NCBI GenBank assembly: GCA_965261645.1
Contig: CBDHDJ010000004.1
Coordinates: 1,798,001 to 1,862,000 of the forward strand
DNA length: 64,000 bases
From: CBDHDJ01 sp965261645
Lineage (GTDB): Bacteria > Pseudomonadota > Alphaproteobacteria > SHVV01
Reading direction: 5' to 3'
Positions 25,777-36,096 of the stretch are shown here, one piece after another. Position 1 is the stretch's first letter; the number at the start of each line of letters is the position of its first letter. The notes under the pieces were generated by a model, which saw nothing but the letters and a program-made list of their open reading frames with translations, was not told the DNA's origin and searched no databases. The position numbers and the translations under genes are program-made.

Positions 25777-27981
25777 TTAGAGAAAGCTGTAGGGATCGAC
25801 ATCGACCTGCACGCGGACGCCGGTGGGTACTTTGACCGCGGCCAGCCAGCTTCGCAAGACCCCCTGCACGTTGACGTCGCGTCCGGCACGGAGCAGGAGC
25901 CGTTGGCGGTGGCGCCCGCGAATCAGCGAAAGCGGCGCTGGCGCCGGGCCGAGCACGCGGATGCCGGGGCCGTTCGGCGCCGCCCGGCCGAGCGCGCGGG
26001 CGGTGGACAGCACGCGGCCCTCGGCCGCGCCCGAGACGATCAACGCAGCCAGGCGCCCGAAGGGCGGCAGGCCGCGCGCCCGGCGCTCGTCCGCCTCGCG
26101 GGCAAGGAATCGCTCGCCATCGCCGCTGATCAATGCCTCCATGACCGGGTGCTCCGGCATGTAGGTCTGGAGGTAAACGCGGCCCGGGCGCTCGGCGCGG
26201 CCGGCCCGGCCGGCGACCTGCACGAGGAGCTGGTAGGTGCGCTCCGCGGCGCGGAGATCGCCACCGGCCAGCCCGAGATCGGCATCGATCACCCCGACCA
26301 GCGTGAGCAGCGGAAAGTGGTGGCCCTTGGCCATGATCTGCGTGCCCACCAGGATGTCGAGCGCGCGCGCCTCGACTTTTTGCACGAGCTCGGCGGCGGC
26401 GCGCGGGCTGGTCATCGTATCACTCGCCATGATGGCCAACCGCGCCATCGGCAAAAGCGCCATCACCTCCTCCGCCACCCGCTCCACACCCGGCCCGCAC
26501 GCCGCGAAGCTTTCGGTTGCGCTACAGTGCGGACAGAGATCGGGATGGGCCATGTGATAGCCGCAATGATGGCATTGCAGGTTTCCCGCCAGCCGGTGCT
26601 CAACCAGCCACGCCGAGCAGTGCGGACATTCGAGGCGGTGGCCGCAGCTGCGGCATAACGTGAGCGGGGCGTAGCCGCGCCGGTTGAGAAACAGCATCGC
26701 CTGCTCGCCGCCGGCCACCGTTTCGGCCAGCGCCTGCGTGAGCGGCGGGGCCAGCCAGTGGCCACGGGGCGGCGCGCTTGCGCGCATGTCGAGCACCTCG
26801 ATATGCGGCATCTCGGCAACGCCGTGCCGGTTGGGCAGATGGACGCGCGCGTAGCGTTCCTCAGCGACATTGGTCACGGTTTCGAGCGACGGCGTGGCCG
26901 AGACCAGCACGACCGGACAGTCCGTCAGCGACCCGCGCACCACCGCCATGTCGCGCGCGCTGTAGATGACACCCTCGTCCTGCTTGAACGAGGCGTCGTG
27001 CTCCTCATCGATGATGATCAGGCCAAGCTCGGCGAAGGGGAGAAAGAGCGCCGAGCGCGCGCCGACCACGATGCGGGCCCGGGCCCTCGCGATGGCGCGC
27101 CAGTTGCGCCGCCGCTCCGCGGCCGTCAGGTCCGAGTGCCACTCTGCCGGGCGCATACCAAAGCGGGCCTCGAAACGTTCGAGCCACTGGGCCGTGAGCG
27201 CGATCTCGGGCAATAGAACGAGCACTTGGCGATCGTGCGCCAACGCTTCGACGGCCGCCTCGAAATAGACTTCCGTCTTACCGGCGCCGGTCACTCCGTC
27301 GAGCAGCACGACGTCAAACGCCGCCGCCCGGACCCGCTGTTTCAACTCGGCCACGGCGTCGGCCTGAGCGGCCGAGAGCGCCGGTCCCGGCCGCGACAAA
27401 TCGGGCTGCCACGCGGGCAGGTCTTCGGCCAGCGTGACCGCCGTCAACGCCCCGGCTTCGGCCAGCCCGCGTACCACAGACGGACTCACCGCGGCCTCGG
27501 CCGCCAGATCGGACGCGGTGCGCGGCGGCCCCGCGGCGAGGACATCGAGGACGCGCCGGCGGGCCGGTGTGAGGCGTTGGGGCACCGCCCCGCCTCGGGT
27601 GAACGCCGTGCGCGCCGGCGGCGGCTCGAGCGCCTTGGGTACGCTCATCGCCATGCGCAGCACCGCCCCCGGCGGACTGAGCGTGTAGTTCGCGACCCAG
27701 TCGACGAGACGGCGGAGATCGGCGGGCAAGGGCGGGGTGTCGAGACGGCCCCGGACGTCCTTGAGTCGTGCATCGCCGATCCCGTCCCCTTGGCCCCCGG
27801 CGTCATCCCACACCACGCCGGTCACATCGCGCGCGCCGAGCGGCACGCTCACGAAGTCGCCGGCCTCGAGCGCGAGGTCGTCGGGCACGCGGTAGTCATA
27901 GGCGCCACGCAACGGGAGCGGCAATAGAACCTGAACGCGCCTTGCCCTTGCACCGTAAGTGATGGTAGGTGAAGCGCCCAT
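25777..27981 (-). CDS. priA: primosomal protein N' (replication restart helicase)
   Basis: 734 residues. PriA recognises stalled forks and reloads DnaB. N-terminal DNA-binding domain (VQVLLPLPLRGAYDYRVP), helicase motifs GVTGAGKTEVYF, IIDEEHDASFKQ and VSATPSLET. Then a zinc-binding cysteine array (LCRSCGHRLECPHC and LQCHHCGYH to LCPHCS), and QVAGRAGRAERPGRV. The ATG gives MGASPTITYGARARR. It is divergent from fsa. Confidence 0.96.
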   Translation of the reverse strand: MGASPTITYGARARRVQVLLPLPLRGAYDYRVPDDLALEAGDFVSVPLGARDVTGVVWDDAGGQGDGIGDARLKDVRGRLDTPPLPADLRRLVDWVANYTLSPPGAVLRMAMSVPKALEPPPARTAFTRGGAVPQRLTPARRRVLDVLAAGPPRTASDLAAEAAVSPSVVRGLAEAGALTAVTLAEDLPAWQPDLSRPGPALSAAQADAVAELKQRVRAAAFDVVLLDGVTGAGKTEVYFEAAVEALAHDRQVLVLLPEIALTAQWLERFEARFGMRPAEWHSDLTAAERRRNWRAIARARARIVVGARSALFLPFAELGLIIIDEEHDASFKQDEGVIYSARDMAVVRGSLTDCPVVLVSATPSLETVTNVAEERYARVHLPNRHGVAEMPHIEVLDMRASAPPRGHWLAPPLTQALAETVAGGEQAMLFLNRRGYAPLTLCRSCGHRLECPHCSAWLVEHRLAGNLQCHHCGYHMAHPDLCPHCSATESFAACGPGVERVAEEVMALLPMARLAIMASDTMTSPRAAAELVQKVEARALDILVGTQIMAKGHHFPLLTLVGVIDADLGLAGGDLRAAERTYQLLVQVAGRAGRAERPGRVYLQTYMPEHPVMEALISGDGERFLAREADERRARGLPPFGRLAALIVSGAAEGRVLSTARALGRAAPNGPGIRVLGPAPAPLSLIRGRHRQRLLLRAGRDVNVQGVLRSWLAAVKVPTGVRVQVDVDPYSFL

Positions 27982-28108
27982 GGGCTACACTGTGCCAACG
28001 CAACCGAATCGGAACAAGCAGTGTGGTGCGTTAACGATTTTCCAATCGTCTTGAGGAAAAATTTGATCGGAATGTTTAGCGAGTTGGTGCCGCGTCCGAG
28101 TTAGCCTG

Positions 28109-28771
28109 ATGAAGTTCTTTGTCGATACTGCCGACATCGATGAAATCCGCGATCTTTCAGCGACCGGGCTGCTGGACGGGGTGACCACCAACCCCTCGCT
28201 GGTCGCCAAGACGGGGCGCGATTTCTTCGAGGTTCTCAAGGACATCTGCGCCGTGGTGGAGGGCCCGGTGAGCGCCGAGGTCGCGGCGACCGACGCCGAT
28301 GCCATGGTGACCGAAGGCCGCAAGCTCGCCGAGATCGCCGATAACATCGCCGTCAAGGTGCCGCTCATCTGGGATGGGCTCAAGGCGTGTCGGGCGCTGA
28401 CCCAGGCCGGCGTGCTGGTCAACGTGACGCTGTGCTTCTCGCCGAGCCAGGCGGTCCTCGCGGCCAAGGCCGGCGCCAGCTTCGTTTCGCCGTTCGTCGG
28501 GCGCCTCGACGACATCAGCCACGACGGGATGGAGTTGATCGAGGACATTCGCACCATCTACGACAATTACCCGAACTTCACGACCGAGATCCTGGTCGCC
28601 TCGGTGCGCCACCCCGGCCATGTCGTCGAGGCGGCGCGACTCGGCGCCGACATCTGCACCATTCCACCCGATGTGCTGCGGCGCCTCGCCAAGCACCCGC
28701 TGACCGATCGCGGCCTCGAAGTCTTTCTCAACGACTGGCAGGGCACCGGCCAGTCGATCCTCAAGACATGA
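28109..28771 (+). CDS. fsa: transaldolase-like fructose-6-phosphate aldolase
   Basis: 220-residue small transaldolase of the TalC/FSA group. The Schiff-base lysine is Lys83 in AVKVPLIWDG. DGVTTNPSLVAKTG near the start and SPFVGRLDD are signature segments. Whether it acts as transaldolase or as F6P aldolase cannot be decided from sequence. The next gene starts 9 bp later, and the fsa-DUF484-xerC order is conserved in alphaproteobacteria. Confidence 0.92.
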   Translation: MKFFVDTADIDEIRDLSATGLLDGVTTNPSLVAKTGRDFFEVLKDICAVVEGPVSAEVAATDADAMVTEGRKLAEIADNIAVKVPLIWDGLKACRALTQAGVLVNVTLCFSPSQAVLAAKAGASFVSPFVGRLDDISHDGMELIEDIRTIYDNYPNFTTEILVASVRHPGHVVEAARLGADICTIPPDVLRRLAKHPLTDRGLEVFLNDWQGTGQSILKT

Positions 28772-28780
28772 GACCAATGC

Positions 28781-29518
28781 ATGGCGTCACCCGTGAAACC
28801 CTCTAGCGCGAAGAAACCCGGCCCGGTCAAGGAGAGCAGGCTCAACGCGGACAAGGTCAAGGCCTATCTCAGACGCCACCCCGATTTTCTGATTCGCCAT
28901 ACCGAGCTGGTGAGCGTGCTCACGCCGCCGTCGAACCAGCGCGGCGAAAACGTGCTCGACATGCAGCACTTCATGATCGATCGCTTGCAGAGTGAGTTGG
29001 CGCGGGCCGAAGCCATGCGCGACGACATCGTCGCCGCGAGTCGCAGCAACCTGTCGAGCCAGGGCCGCGTTCAAGGCGCGGTTCTCGCGCTGCTCGAGGC
29101 GCACAGTTTCGAGCAGTTCATCGAAGTGGTCACGACCGATTTCGTGAACCTACTCGATATCGATGTGGCCAGCCTGTGCATCGAAACCGCCAAGGACGGC
29201 AAGATGGCCGACGCGACCACCTGCGGCGTGCGCGTGCTCAAGCGCGGCAGTGTCGGCCTGCTCATGGGCAAGAGCGGCGATATTGTGCTGCGCGCCGACA
29301 TCAAGGGTGAGGCCATGATTTATGGCACCGACGCGTCTGCCGTGCGCTCCGATGCCCTGCTCCGGCTCGCCATGGGATCGCACGCGCCCGCCGGCCTGCT
29401 GGCGCTCGGATCACGCGATGCCAAGCATTTCGGCCCCAATCAGGGCAAGGAGCTTCTACACTTCGTCGGCAGCGTGTTGAGCCGGCTGATCGGGGGATGG
29501 CTCCACCTGCCGAGTTAA
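28781..29518 (+). CDS. DUF484 family protein
   Basis: 245 residues. A short basic N-terminus is followed by VKAYLRRHPDFLIRHTELV, the diagnostic DUF484 opening, then a coiled coil (MQHFMIDRLQSELARAEAM) and a GAF-like domain to the end. The role is unknown; it is consistently adjacent to xerC. It overlaps the xerC start by 22 bp, implying coupled translation. Confidence 0.9.
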   Translation: MASPVKPSSAKKPGPVKESRLNADKVKAYLRRHPDFLIRHTELVSVLTPPSNQRGENVLDMQHFMIDRLQSELARAEAMRDDIVAASRSNLSSQGRVQGAVLALLEAHSFEQFIEVVTTDFVNLLDIDVASLCIETAKDGKMADATTCGVRVLKRGSVGLLMGKSGDIVLRADIKGEAMIYGTDASAVRSDALLRLAMGSHAPAGLLALGSRDAKHFGPNQGKELLHFVGSVLSRLIGGWLHLPS

Positions 29519-30486
29519 GCGACTTTCTCGCCGGGGCCGGCGTGCGGGCGGCCGGCGGCGAATGGCTGTCGTGGCTGGCCGCGGAGCGGCGCGCCTCGCC
29601 CCATACCGTCGCCGCCTACCGGCGTGATCTTAAGGCCTTCCTCGCTTTCCTCGCCGATCATCTTGGCCAGCCGGCAGGGCTTGACGATCTGGCCGGGCTG
29701 GCGGCGGCGGATTTCCGCGCCTATCTTGCGCGTCGCCGCAGCGCCGGGCGCGCGGCGACATCGAGCGCCCGCGCGATGTCGGTGGTGCGCAGCTTTTTCC
29801 GCCACATCGAGCGCACCGGGCGCGCAGCGAATACCGCCATCGCCACCGTGCGCGCACCCAAGATTCCGCACTCGGTGCCGCGGCCGCTGGCGAAAGACGC
29901 GGCACTTCGCGCTGTTGTCGCCGTTGGCGAGCTCGAGGCAGAAGCGTGGCTCGCGCTGCGCGACGTGGCGCTGTTGACGCTCCTCTACGGCTGTGGCCTG
30001 CGCATCTCGGAAGCGCTGTCGCTCAACCGCGGCGATGCGCCGGAGGGCGATCATTTGATCGTCACCGGCAAGGGCCGCAAGCAACGACTCGTGCCCGTGC
30101 TGCCCGTCGTCCGCGAGGCCATCGCGGCTTACCTCGCGTCCTCTCCGTATGCGCTTCAACCCGGTGATCCGATTTTCGTTGGCGCGCGCGGCAAACGGCT
30201 CCAGGCCGGCGTCGTGCAGGCCAAGGTGCGCGAGCTGCGCGGCGCGCTCGGCTTGCCCAACACCGCGACGCCCCATGCGCTGCGCCACAGTTTTGCCACC
30301 CATCTGTTGGCGAGCGGCGGCGATCTCAGGACGATCCAGGAACTGCTCGGCCACGCCTCGCTGTCGACCACCCAGCGCTACACCGAGGTCGACACGAAGA
30401 GGCTTCTCGAGGTCTACGACAAGGCCCACCCGCGGGCGAAAGCGCGCTCGGGCACCGGCTTGATCCCACCGCCGGTCAAAGATTGA
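29497..30486 (+). CDS. xerC: tyrosine recombinase XerC
   Basis: 329 residues. Resolves chromosome dimers at dif together with XerD. The N-terminal SAM-like DNA-binding domain has SPHTVAAYRRDLKAFL. The catalytic set is Arg169 (GCGLRISEAL), Lys192 (TGKGRKQR), His260 and Arg263 (PHALRHSFATHL), His286 (LGHASLS) and nucleophile Tyr295 (TTQRYTEV). Its 3' end overlaps convergent lpdA by 11 bp. Confidence 0.95.
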   Translation: MAPPAELSDFLAGAGVRAAGGEWLSWLAAERRASPHTVAAYRRDLKAFLAFLADHLGQPAGLDDLAGLAAADFRAYLARRRSAGRAATSSARAMSVVRSFFRHIERTGRAANTAIATVRAPKIPHSVPRPLAKDAALRAVVAVGELEAEAWLALRDVALLTLLYGCGLRISEALSLNRGDAPEGDHLIVTGKGRKQRLVPVLPVVREAIAAYLASSPYALQPGDPIFVGARGKRLQAGVVQAKVRELRGALGLPNTATPHALRHSFATHLLASGGDLRTIQELLGHASLSTTQRYTEVDTKRLLEVYDKAHPRAKARSGTGLIPPPVKD

Positions 30487-31885
30487 TGGTGCGCCCGGCG
30501 ACGGCGAGCGCCGCCTCTTTGACCCCCTCGGCGAGGGTCGGATGGGCGTGGCAGGTCCGCGCGATGTCCTCGGCCGAGCCGCCGAAGGCCATCACCGTCA
30601 CCGCCTCGTGGATCAGGGTGCCGGCGTCCGGCCCGATGATGTGCACGCCGAGCACCTTGTCGCTCGCGGCGTCGGCCAGGATCTTGACGAATCCGTCGGT
30701 GAAGCCGTTGACCCGCGCCCGGCTGTTGGCCATGAACGGGAAATTTCCGACGTTGTAGGCGACCCCCGCCTCCGTGAGGCTCTCCTCGGTCTGGCCGACG
30801 GTGGCGGCCTCGGGCCAAGTATAGACGACGCCGGGCACGGTGTCGTAGTCGACATGACCGGCCTGGCCCGCCATCGTCTCGACGCAGGCGATGCCGTCCT
30901 CCTCCGCCTTGTGGGCGAGCATCGGCCCGGCGATGACATCGCCGATGGCGAATATACCGGGCACGTTGGTCTGGAAGTGGTGATCGACGGTGATGCGGCC
31001 CTGGTTGTCGCGCTCAACGCCCACGCCTTCGAGCCCGAGCCCGTCGGTGTAGGGCCGCCGGCCGATGGAGACCAGCACGACATCGGCCTTGAGCGTCTCG
31101 GCCTTGCCGCCGGCCGCCGGCTCCAGCGTGACATCGACGCCCGCGCGGTTGGGTTGCGCCGCCGTGACCTTGGTGCTCAGGCGGAACGTCATGCCCTGCT
31201 TGGTCAGCACCTTGAGGAGCTCTTGGCTCAAACCGCTATCCATGCCGGGCGTGATGCGGTCGAGGAACTCGACCACCATCACCTGGGCGCCGAGCCGGCG
31301 CCACACCGAGCCGAGCTCGAGACCGATATAGCCGGCGCCGACGACGATCAGTTGCTTGGGTACGCGGCCGAGCTCGAGCCCGCCGGTCGAGGACACGATG
31401 CGCTTCTCGTCGATCTCGACGCCGGGGAGCGGTGTCACATCGGAGCCGGTGGCGATCAGGATGCGTGCGGTCTTGAGCGTCGTCTCGGCGCCTTTGGCCG
31501 CTTTGACCTGAACGGTGCCGGGTGCGGCGATGCGGCCGAACCCTTTGACGTAATCAACCTTGTTCTTCTTGAGCAGGAACTCGATGCCCTTGGTGAGATC
31601 GCCCACGACCTTGTCCTTGCGCCCCATCATCGCCTTGAGGTCGAGCTTGATGCCCGTGGCGGTGACGCCGTGGCTCGCGAGCGTGTGCTGGGCCTCCTCG
31701 TATAGCTCGGACGACTGCAACAACGCCTTGGAGGGAATGCAGCCGACATTCAGGCAGGTGCCGCCAAGCGCCCCCCGGCTTTCGACGCAGGCCACCTTGA
31801 AGCCGAGCTGGGCGGCGCGGATGGCCGCGACGTAGCCCCCTGGCCCGCCGCCGATGACGGTGAGATCGTAAGCCTGATCGGCCAT
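30476..31885 (-). CDS. lpdA: dihydrolipoyl dehydrogenase (E3)
   Basis: 469-residue FAD enzyme that reoxidises dihydrolipoamide. FAD site VIGGGPGGYVAAI, redox disulfide GGTCLNVGCIPSKAL, NAD domain VVGAGYIGLELGSVW and the C-terminal HAHPTLAEGVKEA base. It lies 13 bp downstream of sucB and should serve the 2-oxoglutarate dehydrogenase complex. Confidence 0.97.
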   Translation of the reverse strand: MADQAYDLTVIGGGPGGYVAAIRAAQLGFKVACVESRGALGGTCLNVGCIPSKALLQSSELYEEAQHTLASHGVTATGIKLDLKAMMGRKDKVVGDLTKGIEFLLKKNKVDYVKGFGRIAAPGTVQVKAAKGAETTLKTARILIATGSDVTPLPGVEIDEKRIVSSTGGLELGRVPKQLIVVGAGYIGLELGSVWRRLGAQVMVVEFLDRITPGMDSGLSQELLKVLTKQGMTFRLSTKVTAAQPNRAGVDVTLEPAAGGKAETLKADVVLVSIGRRPYTDGLGLEGVGVERDNQGRITVDHHFQTNVPGIFAIGDVIAGPMLAHKAEEDGIACVETMAGQAGHVDYDTVPGVVYTWPEAATVGQTEESLTEAGVAYNVGNFPFMANSRARVNGFTDGFVKILADAASDKVLGVHIIGPDAGTLIHEAVTVMAFGGSAEDIARTCHAHPTLAEGVKEAALAVAGRTINL

Positions 31886-31898
31886 GACGCGGAGCCTC

Positions 31899-33122
31899 CT
31901 AGAGGTCGAGCAGCATGCGCTGCGGATCCTCGATGCAGTCCTTGACGCGCACCAGGAACGTCACCGCCTCGCGCCCGTCGACGAGACGGTGGTCGTAGCT
32001 CAGCGCGAGATACATCATCGGCCGCGCCTCGATCGTGCCGTTCACCACCACCGGCCGCTCCTGAATCTTGTGCATGCCGAGAATGCCCGACTGCGGCGGA
32101 TTGAGGATCGGCGAGGACATCAGCGAGCCATAGACTCCACCGTTCGAGATGGTGAAGGTCCCTCCGGTCAGGTCATCGAGCGTGAGCTTGCCGTCGCGCG
32201 CCGCACGGCCGAGTTCGTTGATCTTCTTCTCGATCTCCGCGAAGCTGATGCGATCGGCATCGCGCACCACGGGCACCACCAGGCCCCGCGGCGTGCCTAC
32301 CGCGACGCCGATGTTGTAATAGTTCTTGTAAATGATGTCGGCGCCCTCGATCTCCGCGTTGACCTCGGGTATCTCCTGGAGCGCGGTGATACAGGCCTTC
32401 ACGAAGAACGACATGAAGCCGAGCTTGACGCCGTGCTTGGTCTCGAAGGAATCGCGATACTCGCTCCTGAGCGCCATCACCTGCGACATGTCGGCTTCGT
32501 TATAAGTGGTGAGGATCGCGGCGGTGGTCTGGGCGGCCTTGAGGCGCTCGGCGATGCGCTGACGCAGCCGCGTCATGGGAACCCGCTCGATGCGCTGCTC
32601 GGGCGAGATCTCCGCCGGCAGAGCGGGCTTGGCTTCGGCCCCGCCCTCGATGACGGCCAACACGTCGCCCTTGGTGATGCGGGCTCCTTTGCCGGTGCCG
32701 GGAATCGCCGCCCGGTCGAGATTGTGTTCGGCCACGAGCTTTTTCACGGCGGGCGAGAGCGCCATCTCGGAGGGCGGCGGCGCTTCCTTGGTCGCGGGTG
32801 GGGGCACGGGCGCGGCTGCGGGCGGCGGCGGCGCTGGTGCGGTCGCCTTGGGTTGGGGCTTGGCCGGTGCCGCCGCGCCGGCGCCCTCGGCAATGCGGCC
32901 GAGCAGAGCGCCGATCTCCACCGTCGCGCCCGCATCGGCGACGATCTCGGCCAGGGTCCCGGCCTCGGGCGCCGGCACATCGAGCGCGACCTTGTCGGTT
33001 TCGAGCTCGACCACCGGCTCGTCCTGGGCGACGGCCTCGCCTTCCGTCTTGAACCATTTGGCGACGGTCGCCTCGGTGACGGATTCGCCGAGCGTCGGCA
33101 CGACGATGTCTACGGTCATCAC
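31899..33122 (-). CDS. sucB: 2-oxoglutarate dehydrogenase E2 (dihydrolipoyl succinyltransferase)
   Basis: 407 residues. The lipoyl domain (1-75) has the modified lysine in ELETDKVALDVPAPEAG. A Pro/Ala-rich linker is followed by the E3-binding domain (LSPAVKKLVAEHNLDRAAI), a second linker and the catalytic domain ending LALSYDHRLVDGREAV, with the His and Asp of the acyltransferase site. Starts MMTVDIVVPTLGES; either methionine may be used. Confidence 0.97.
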   Translation of the reverse strand: MMTVDIVVPTLGESVTEATVAKWFKTEGEAVAQDEPVVELETDKVALDVPAPEAGTLAEIVADAGATVEIGALLGRIAEGAGAAAPAKPQPKATAPAPPPPAAAPVPPPATKEAPPPSEMALSPAVKKLVAEHNLDRAAIPGTGKGARITKGDVLAVIEGGAEAKPALPAEISPEQRIERVPMTRLRQRIAERLKAAQTTAAILTTYNEADMSQVMALRSEYRDSFETKHGVKLGFMSFFVKACITALQEIPEVNAEIEGADIIYKNYYNIGVAVGTPRGLVVPVVRDADRISFAEIEKKINELGRAARDGKLTLDDLTGGTFTISNGGVYGSLMSSPILNPPQSGILGMHKIQERPVVVNGTIEARPMMYLALSYDHRLVDGREAVTFLVRVKDCIEDPQRMLLDL

Positions 33123-33148
33123 ATAATCCCCTTAGCTTCCCCTTTGGC

Positions 33149-36019
33149 TCACAGGGTAAGCGCCTCGTCGATCGCCCGCTCCTGGCCCTCGACATGGGCC
33201 CGGAAGCTGCCGGCCGCCGGCGCCGCCGCGTCAGGCCGGCCGACGTAGCGCACGCGCGAATGCTTCGCCTTGATGCGGTCCAGCACCTTGTCGATCCTCG
33301 GCGCCACGAACGTCCACGGCCCTTGGTTTTCGGGCTCCTCCTGGCACCACACCATCTCGGCGCCCTTGAAGCGGCCGAGCTCGAACGCAAGCGGATCATT
33401 GGGAAACGGATAGAGCTGCTCGAGCCTGAGGATATAGACGTCCTTGGCCTTGCGCATGTCGCGCTCCTCCTGGAGCTCGTAGTAGAGCTTGCCGGAGCAC
33501 AGCACGACCCGCTTGATCCGTTTGTCGGGGCCGGGTTTACCGGCATCCCACAAAACCCGGTGGAACGACGATTTGGGCCCGAGCTCGGCAAGCTCCGAAA
33601 CCGCGCGTTTGTGACGCAGCAGCACTTTCGGCGTCATGATGATGATCGGCTTGCGGAACTCGCGGTGGAGCTGGCGGCGCAGCACGTGAAAATAGTTTGC
33701 CGGCGTGGTGCAGTTCACGACCTGGACGTTGTCCTCGGCGCAGAGCTGCAGGTAGCGCTCGACGCGGGCCGAGGAATGCTCCGGCCCCTGGCCCTCGGCG
33801 CCGTGTGGCAGCAGCATGACGAGCCCGCTCATGCGCAGCCACTTGCTTTCGCCCGAGATGACGAACTGGTCGATGATGACCTGGGCGCCGTTGGCGAAGT
33901 CGCCGAATTGCGCCTCCCACAGCACGAGCGTGTTGGGCGCGGCGAGGCTGTAGCCATACTCGTAGCCGAGCACGGCGGCTTCGGACAGCATGCTGTCGAC
34001 GACCTCGTAGGGAGCCTGGCCCCCGCCCAAATGGTTGAGCGCGGCGTAGGGCTCCTCGCTTTCCTGGTCGACCAGCACGGCGTGGCGCTGCGAGAACGTC
34101 CCGCGCGCCGAATCCTGACCGCTCAGGCGCACCGGGCTCCCCTCGATGAGCAGCGAGCCGAACGCGAGCGCCTCAGCCGTCGACCAGTCGAGACCCTTGC
34201 CCGTCTCAATCATCTCGCGGCGACGTTCGAGCAGGAGGCGGATGGTGCGATGGGGTTGAAAGCCCTCGGGCACGTCTGAGAGCGCACGGCCGATCCGCTT
34301 GAGCTCCTTGATCTTGACCTCGGTGAGACCGCGCCGGTCGCCGCCGCCCGCGACCTGGAGGCCGGCCCAGGCGCCCTCCAGCCAGTCGGCCTTGTTGGGC
34401 TTGTACGCCTGCGAGGCCTCGAAATCCCTATCCAGCTCGGCGCGGAATTCCTGGACCATGCCATCGGCCTCGTCCTCGGTCAGCAGGCCACCCTCGATCA
34501 GGTAGCGCGTATAGATCTGCCGCGTCGTCGGCAGCTCGCCAATCCGGCGGTACATCTGCGGCTGGGTGAACGAGGGCTCGTCGATCTCATTGTGGCCGAA
34601 CCGGCGATAGCAGAAGAGATCGAGCACCACGTCGCGGCCGAACTGCTGGCGGAACTCGGTCGCGATCCGCGCGGCGTGGACAACGGCCTCCGGATCATCG
34701 CCGTTGACATGAAAGATCGGCGCCTGCACGGCTTTGGCGACATCCGAGGGATAGGGCGAGGAGCGCGACTGCGCCGGGCTTGCGGTGAAGCCGATCTGGT
34801 TGTTAACGATGACATGGATCGTGCCGCCGGTGCGGTAGCCCTTGAGCTCCGAGAGACCGAAGGTCTCGGCCACCAACCCTTGCCCGGCGAACGCCGCATC
34901 GCCATGCATGAGAAGGGCCATGACCTTCCGGCGCTCGGTATCGCCATACTGGCCCTGCTTGGCGCGCACCTTGCCGATCACCACCGGATCGACCGCCTCG
35001 AGATGGGAGGGATTGGCGGTCAGCGAGAGGTGGATGACCTTGCCGTCGAACTCGCGGTCGGCGGACGTGCCGAGGTGATACTTGACATCGCCCGATCCCT
35101 GAACGTCCTCCGGGTGCGCCGAGCCGCCCTGGAACTCGGAGAAGATCGCGGCGTTGGACTTGGCCATGATGTTGGAGAGAACATTGAGGCGGCCGCGGTG
35201 CGGCATGCCGAAAATGATCTCTTCGACGCCGAGCTCATCGGCCCGCTTGATCACGGCTTCGAGCAGGGGGATGAGGGATTCCGCGCCATCGAGGCCAAAG
35301 CGCTTGGTGCCGGTGAATTTGGTGTTGAGGAACTGCTCGATCCCCTCCGCAGCGATCAGGCGCTTCAAGATCTTCTTGCGGCCTTCGGGCGTGAAGTGAG
35401 GGTGGAACTCGTCACCCTCGATGCGCGCCTGGATCCAGGCTTTCTCCTCGGGGTGCTGAATGTGCATGAATTCATAGCCGGTGGTGCCGCAATAGGTTTG
35501 TCGCAGCACCTCGACGATTTCGCGCATCGTGGCCGATTCGAGCCCGAGCACATGATCGATGAAGATCGGCCGGTCCCTATCGGCTTCGGTGAAGCCATAG
35601 GTCGCGGGATCGAGCTCGGGGTGATGCTCCCGGCTCTCCAGTCCCAAAGGATCGAGATCGGCAATCAAATGGCCACGCACGCGATAGGCGCGGATCAGCA
35701 TCAACGCGCGGATCGAATCGGTGCGCGAGAGGCGCTCGTCCTCGGACGTGGTCGGCGTGAGCGCCGTAGCCTCGCCATCCCCCAGCGCCTCTCCGGCCTC
35801 GGCAAGGTGCTCCTCGGCGATGACGAATCGGGCCGGCGTCCAACTTGCGCCGCGCGCCTCGGCCTCGACGACGGCGGCCGCATCGCCGAGCTCTGCGAAG
35901 AAATGCTGCCAACTCGGGTCGACCGATTTCGGATCGCTCACATAGCGGGCATAGAGCCCCTCGATGAACGCGCTGTTGCCCCCGGAGAGGAACGATGTCT
36001 TTTCAAGCTCTCTCGTCAT
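33149..36019 (-). CDS. sucA: 2-oxoglutarate dehydrogenase E1
   Basis: 956 residues, thiamine diphosphate enzyme that decarboxylates 2-oxoglutarate. GNSAFIEGLYARYVSDP is the E2-binding N-terminus. GMPHRGRLNVLSNIM, HGDAAFAGQG and the cofactor loop GYRTGGTIHVIVNNQIGFT are intact, as is YEYGYSLAAPNTLVLWEAQ near the C-terminus. It lies between sucD and sucB in the mdh-sucCDAB-lpdA run. Confidence 0.97.
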   Translation of the reverse strand: MTRELEKTSFLSGGNSAFIEGLYARYVSDPKSVDPSWQHFFAELGDAAAVVEAEARGASWTPARFVIAEEHLAEAGEALGDGEATALTPTTSEDERLSRTDSIRALMLIRAYRVRGHLIADLDPLGLESREHHPELDPATYGFTEADRDRPIFIDHVLGLESATMREIVEVLRQTYCGTTGYEFMHIQHPEEKAWIQARIEGDEFHPHFTPEGRKKILKRLIAAEGIEQFLNTKFTGTKRFGLDGAESLIPLLEAVIKRADELGVEEIIFGMPHRGRLNVLSNIMAKSNAAIFSEFQGGSAHPEDVQGSGDVKYHLGTSADREFDGKVIHLSLTANPSHLEAVDPVVIGKVRAKQGQYGDTERRKVMALLMHGDAAFAGQGLVAETFGLSELKGYRTGGTIHVIVNNQIGFTASPAQSRSSPYPSDVAKAVQAPIFHVNGDDPEAVVHAARIATEFRQQFGRDVVLDLFCYRRFGHNEIDEPSFTQPQMYRRIGELPTTRQIYTRYLIEGGLLTEDEADGMVQEFRAELDRDFEASQAYKPNKADWLEGAWAGLQVAGGGDRRGLTEVKIKELKRIGRALSDVPEGFQPHRTIRLLLERRREMIETGKGLDWSTAEALAFGSLLIEGSPVRLSGQDSARGTFSQRHAVLVDQESEEPYAALNHLGGGQAPYEVVDSMLSEAAVLGYEYGYSLAAPNTLVLWEAQFGDFANGAQVIIDQFVISGESKWLRMSGLVMLLPHGAEGQGPEHSSARVERYLQLCAEDNVQVVNCTTPANYFHVLRRQLHREFRKPIIIMTPKVLLRHKRAVSELAELGPKSSFHRVLWDAGKPGPDKRIKRVVLCSGKLYYELQEERDMRKAKDVYILRLEQLYPFPNDPLAFELGRFKGAEMVWCQEEPENQGPWTFVAPRIDKVLDRIKAKHSRVRYVGRPDAAAPAAGSFRAHVEGQERAIDEALTL

Positions 36020-36096
36020 TCCTGGATTCGGCGCTCGTCCGCTTGGCGCCGCCTTTTTCGGAGCCGCCCCGTGCTAGCCGGGAATCAGGGGCTCCC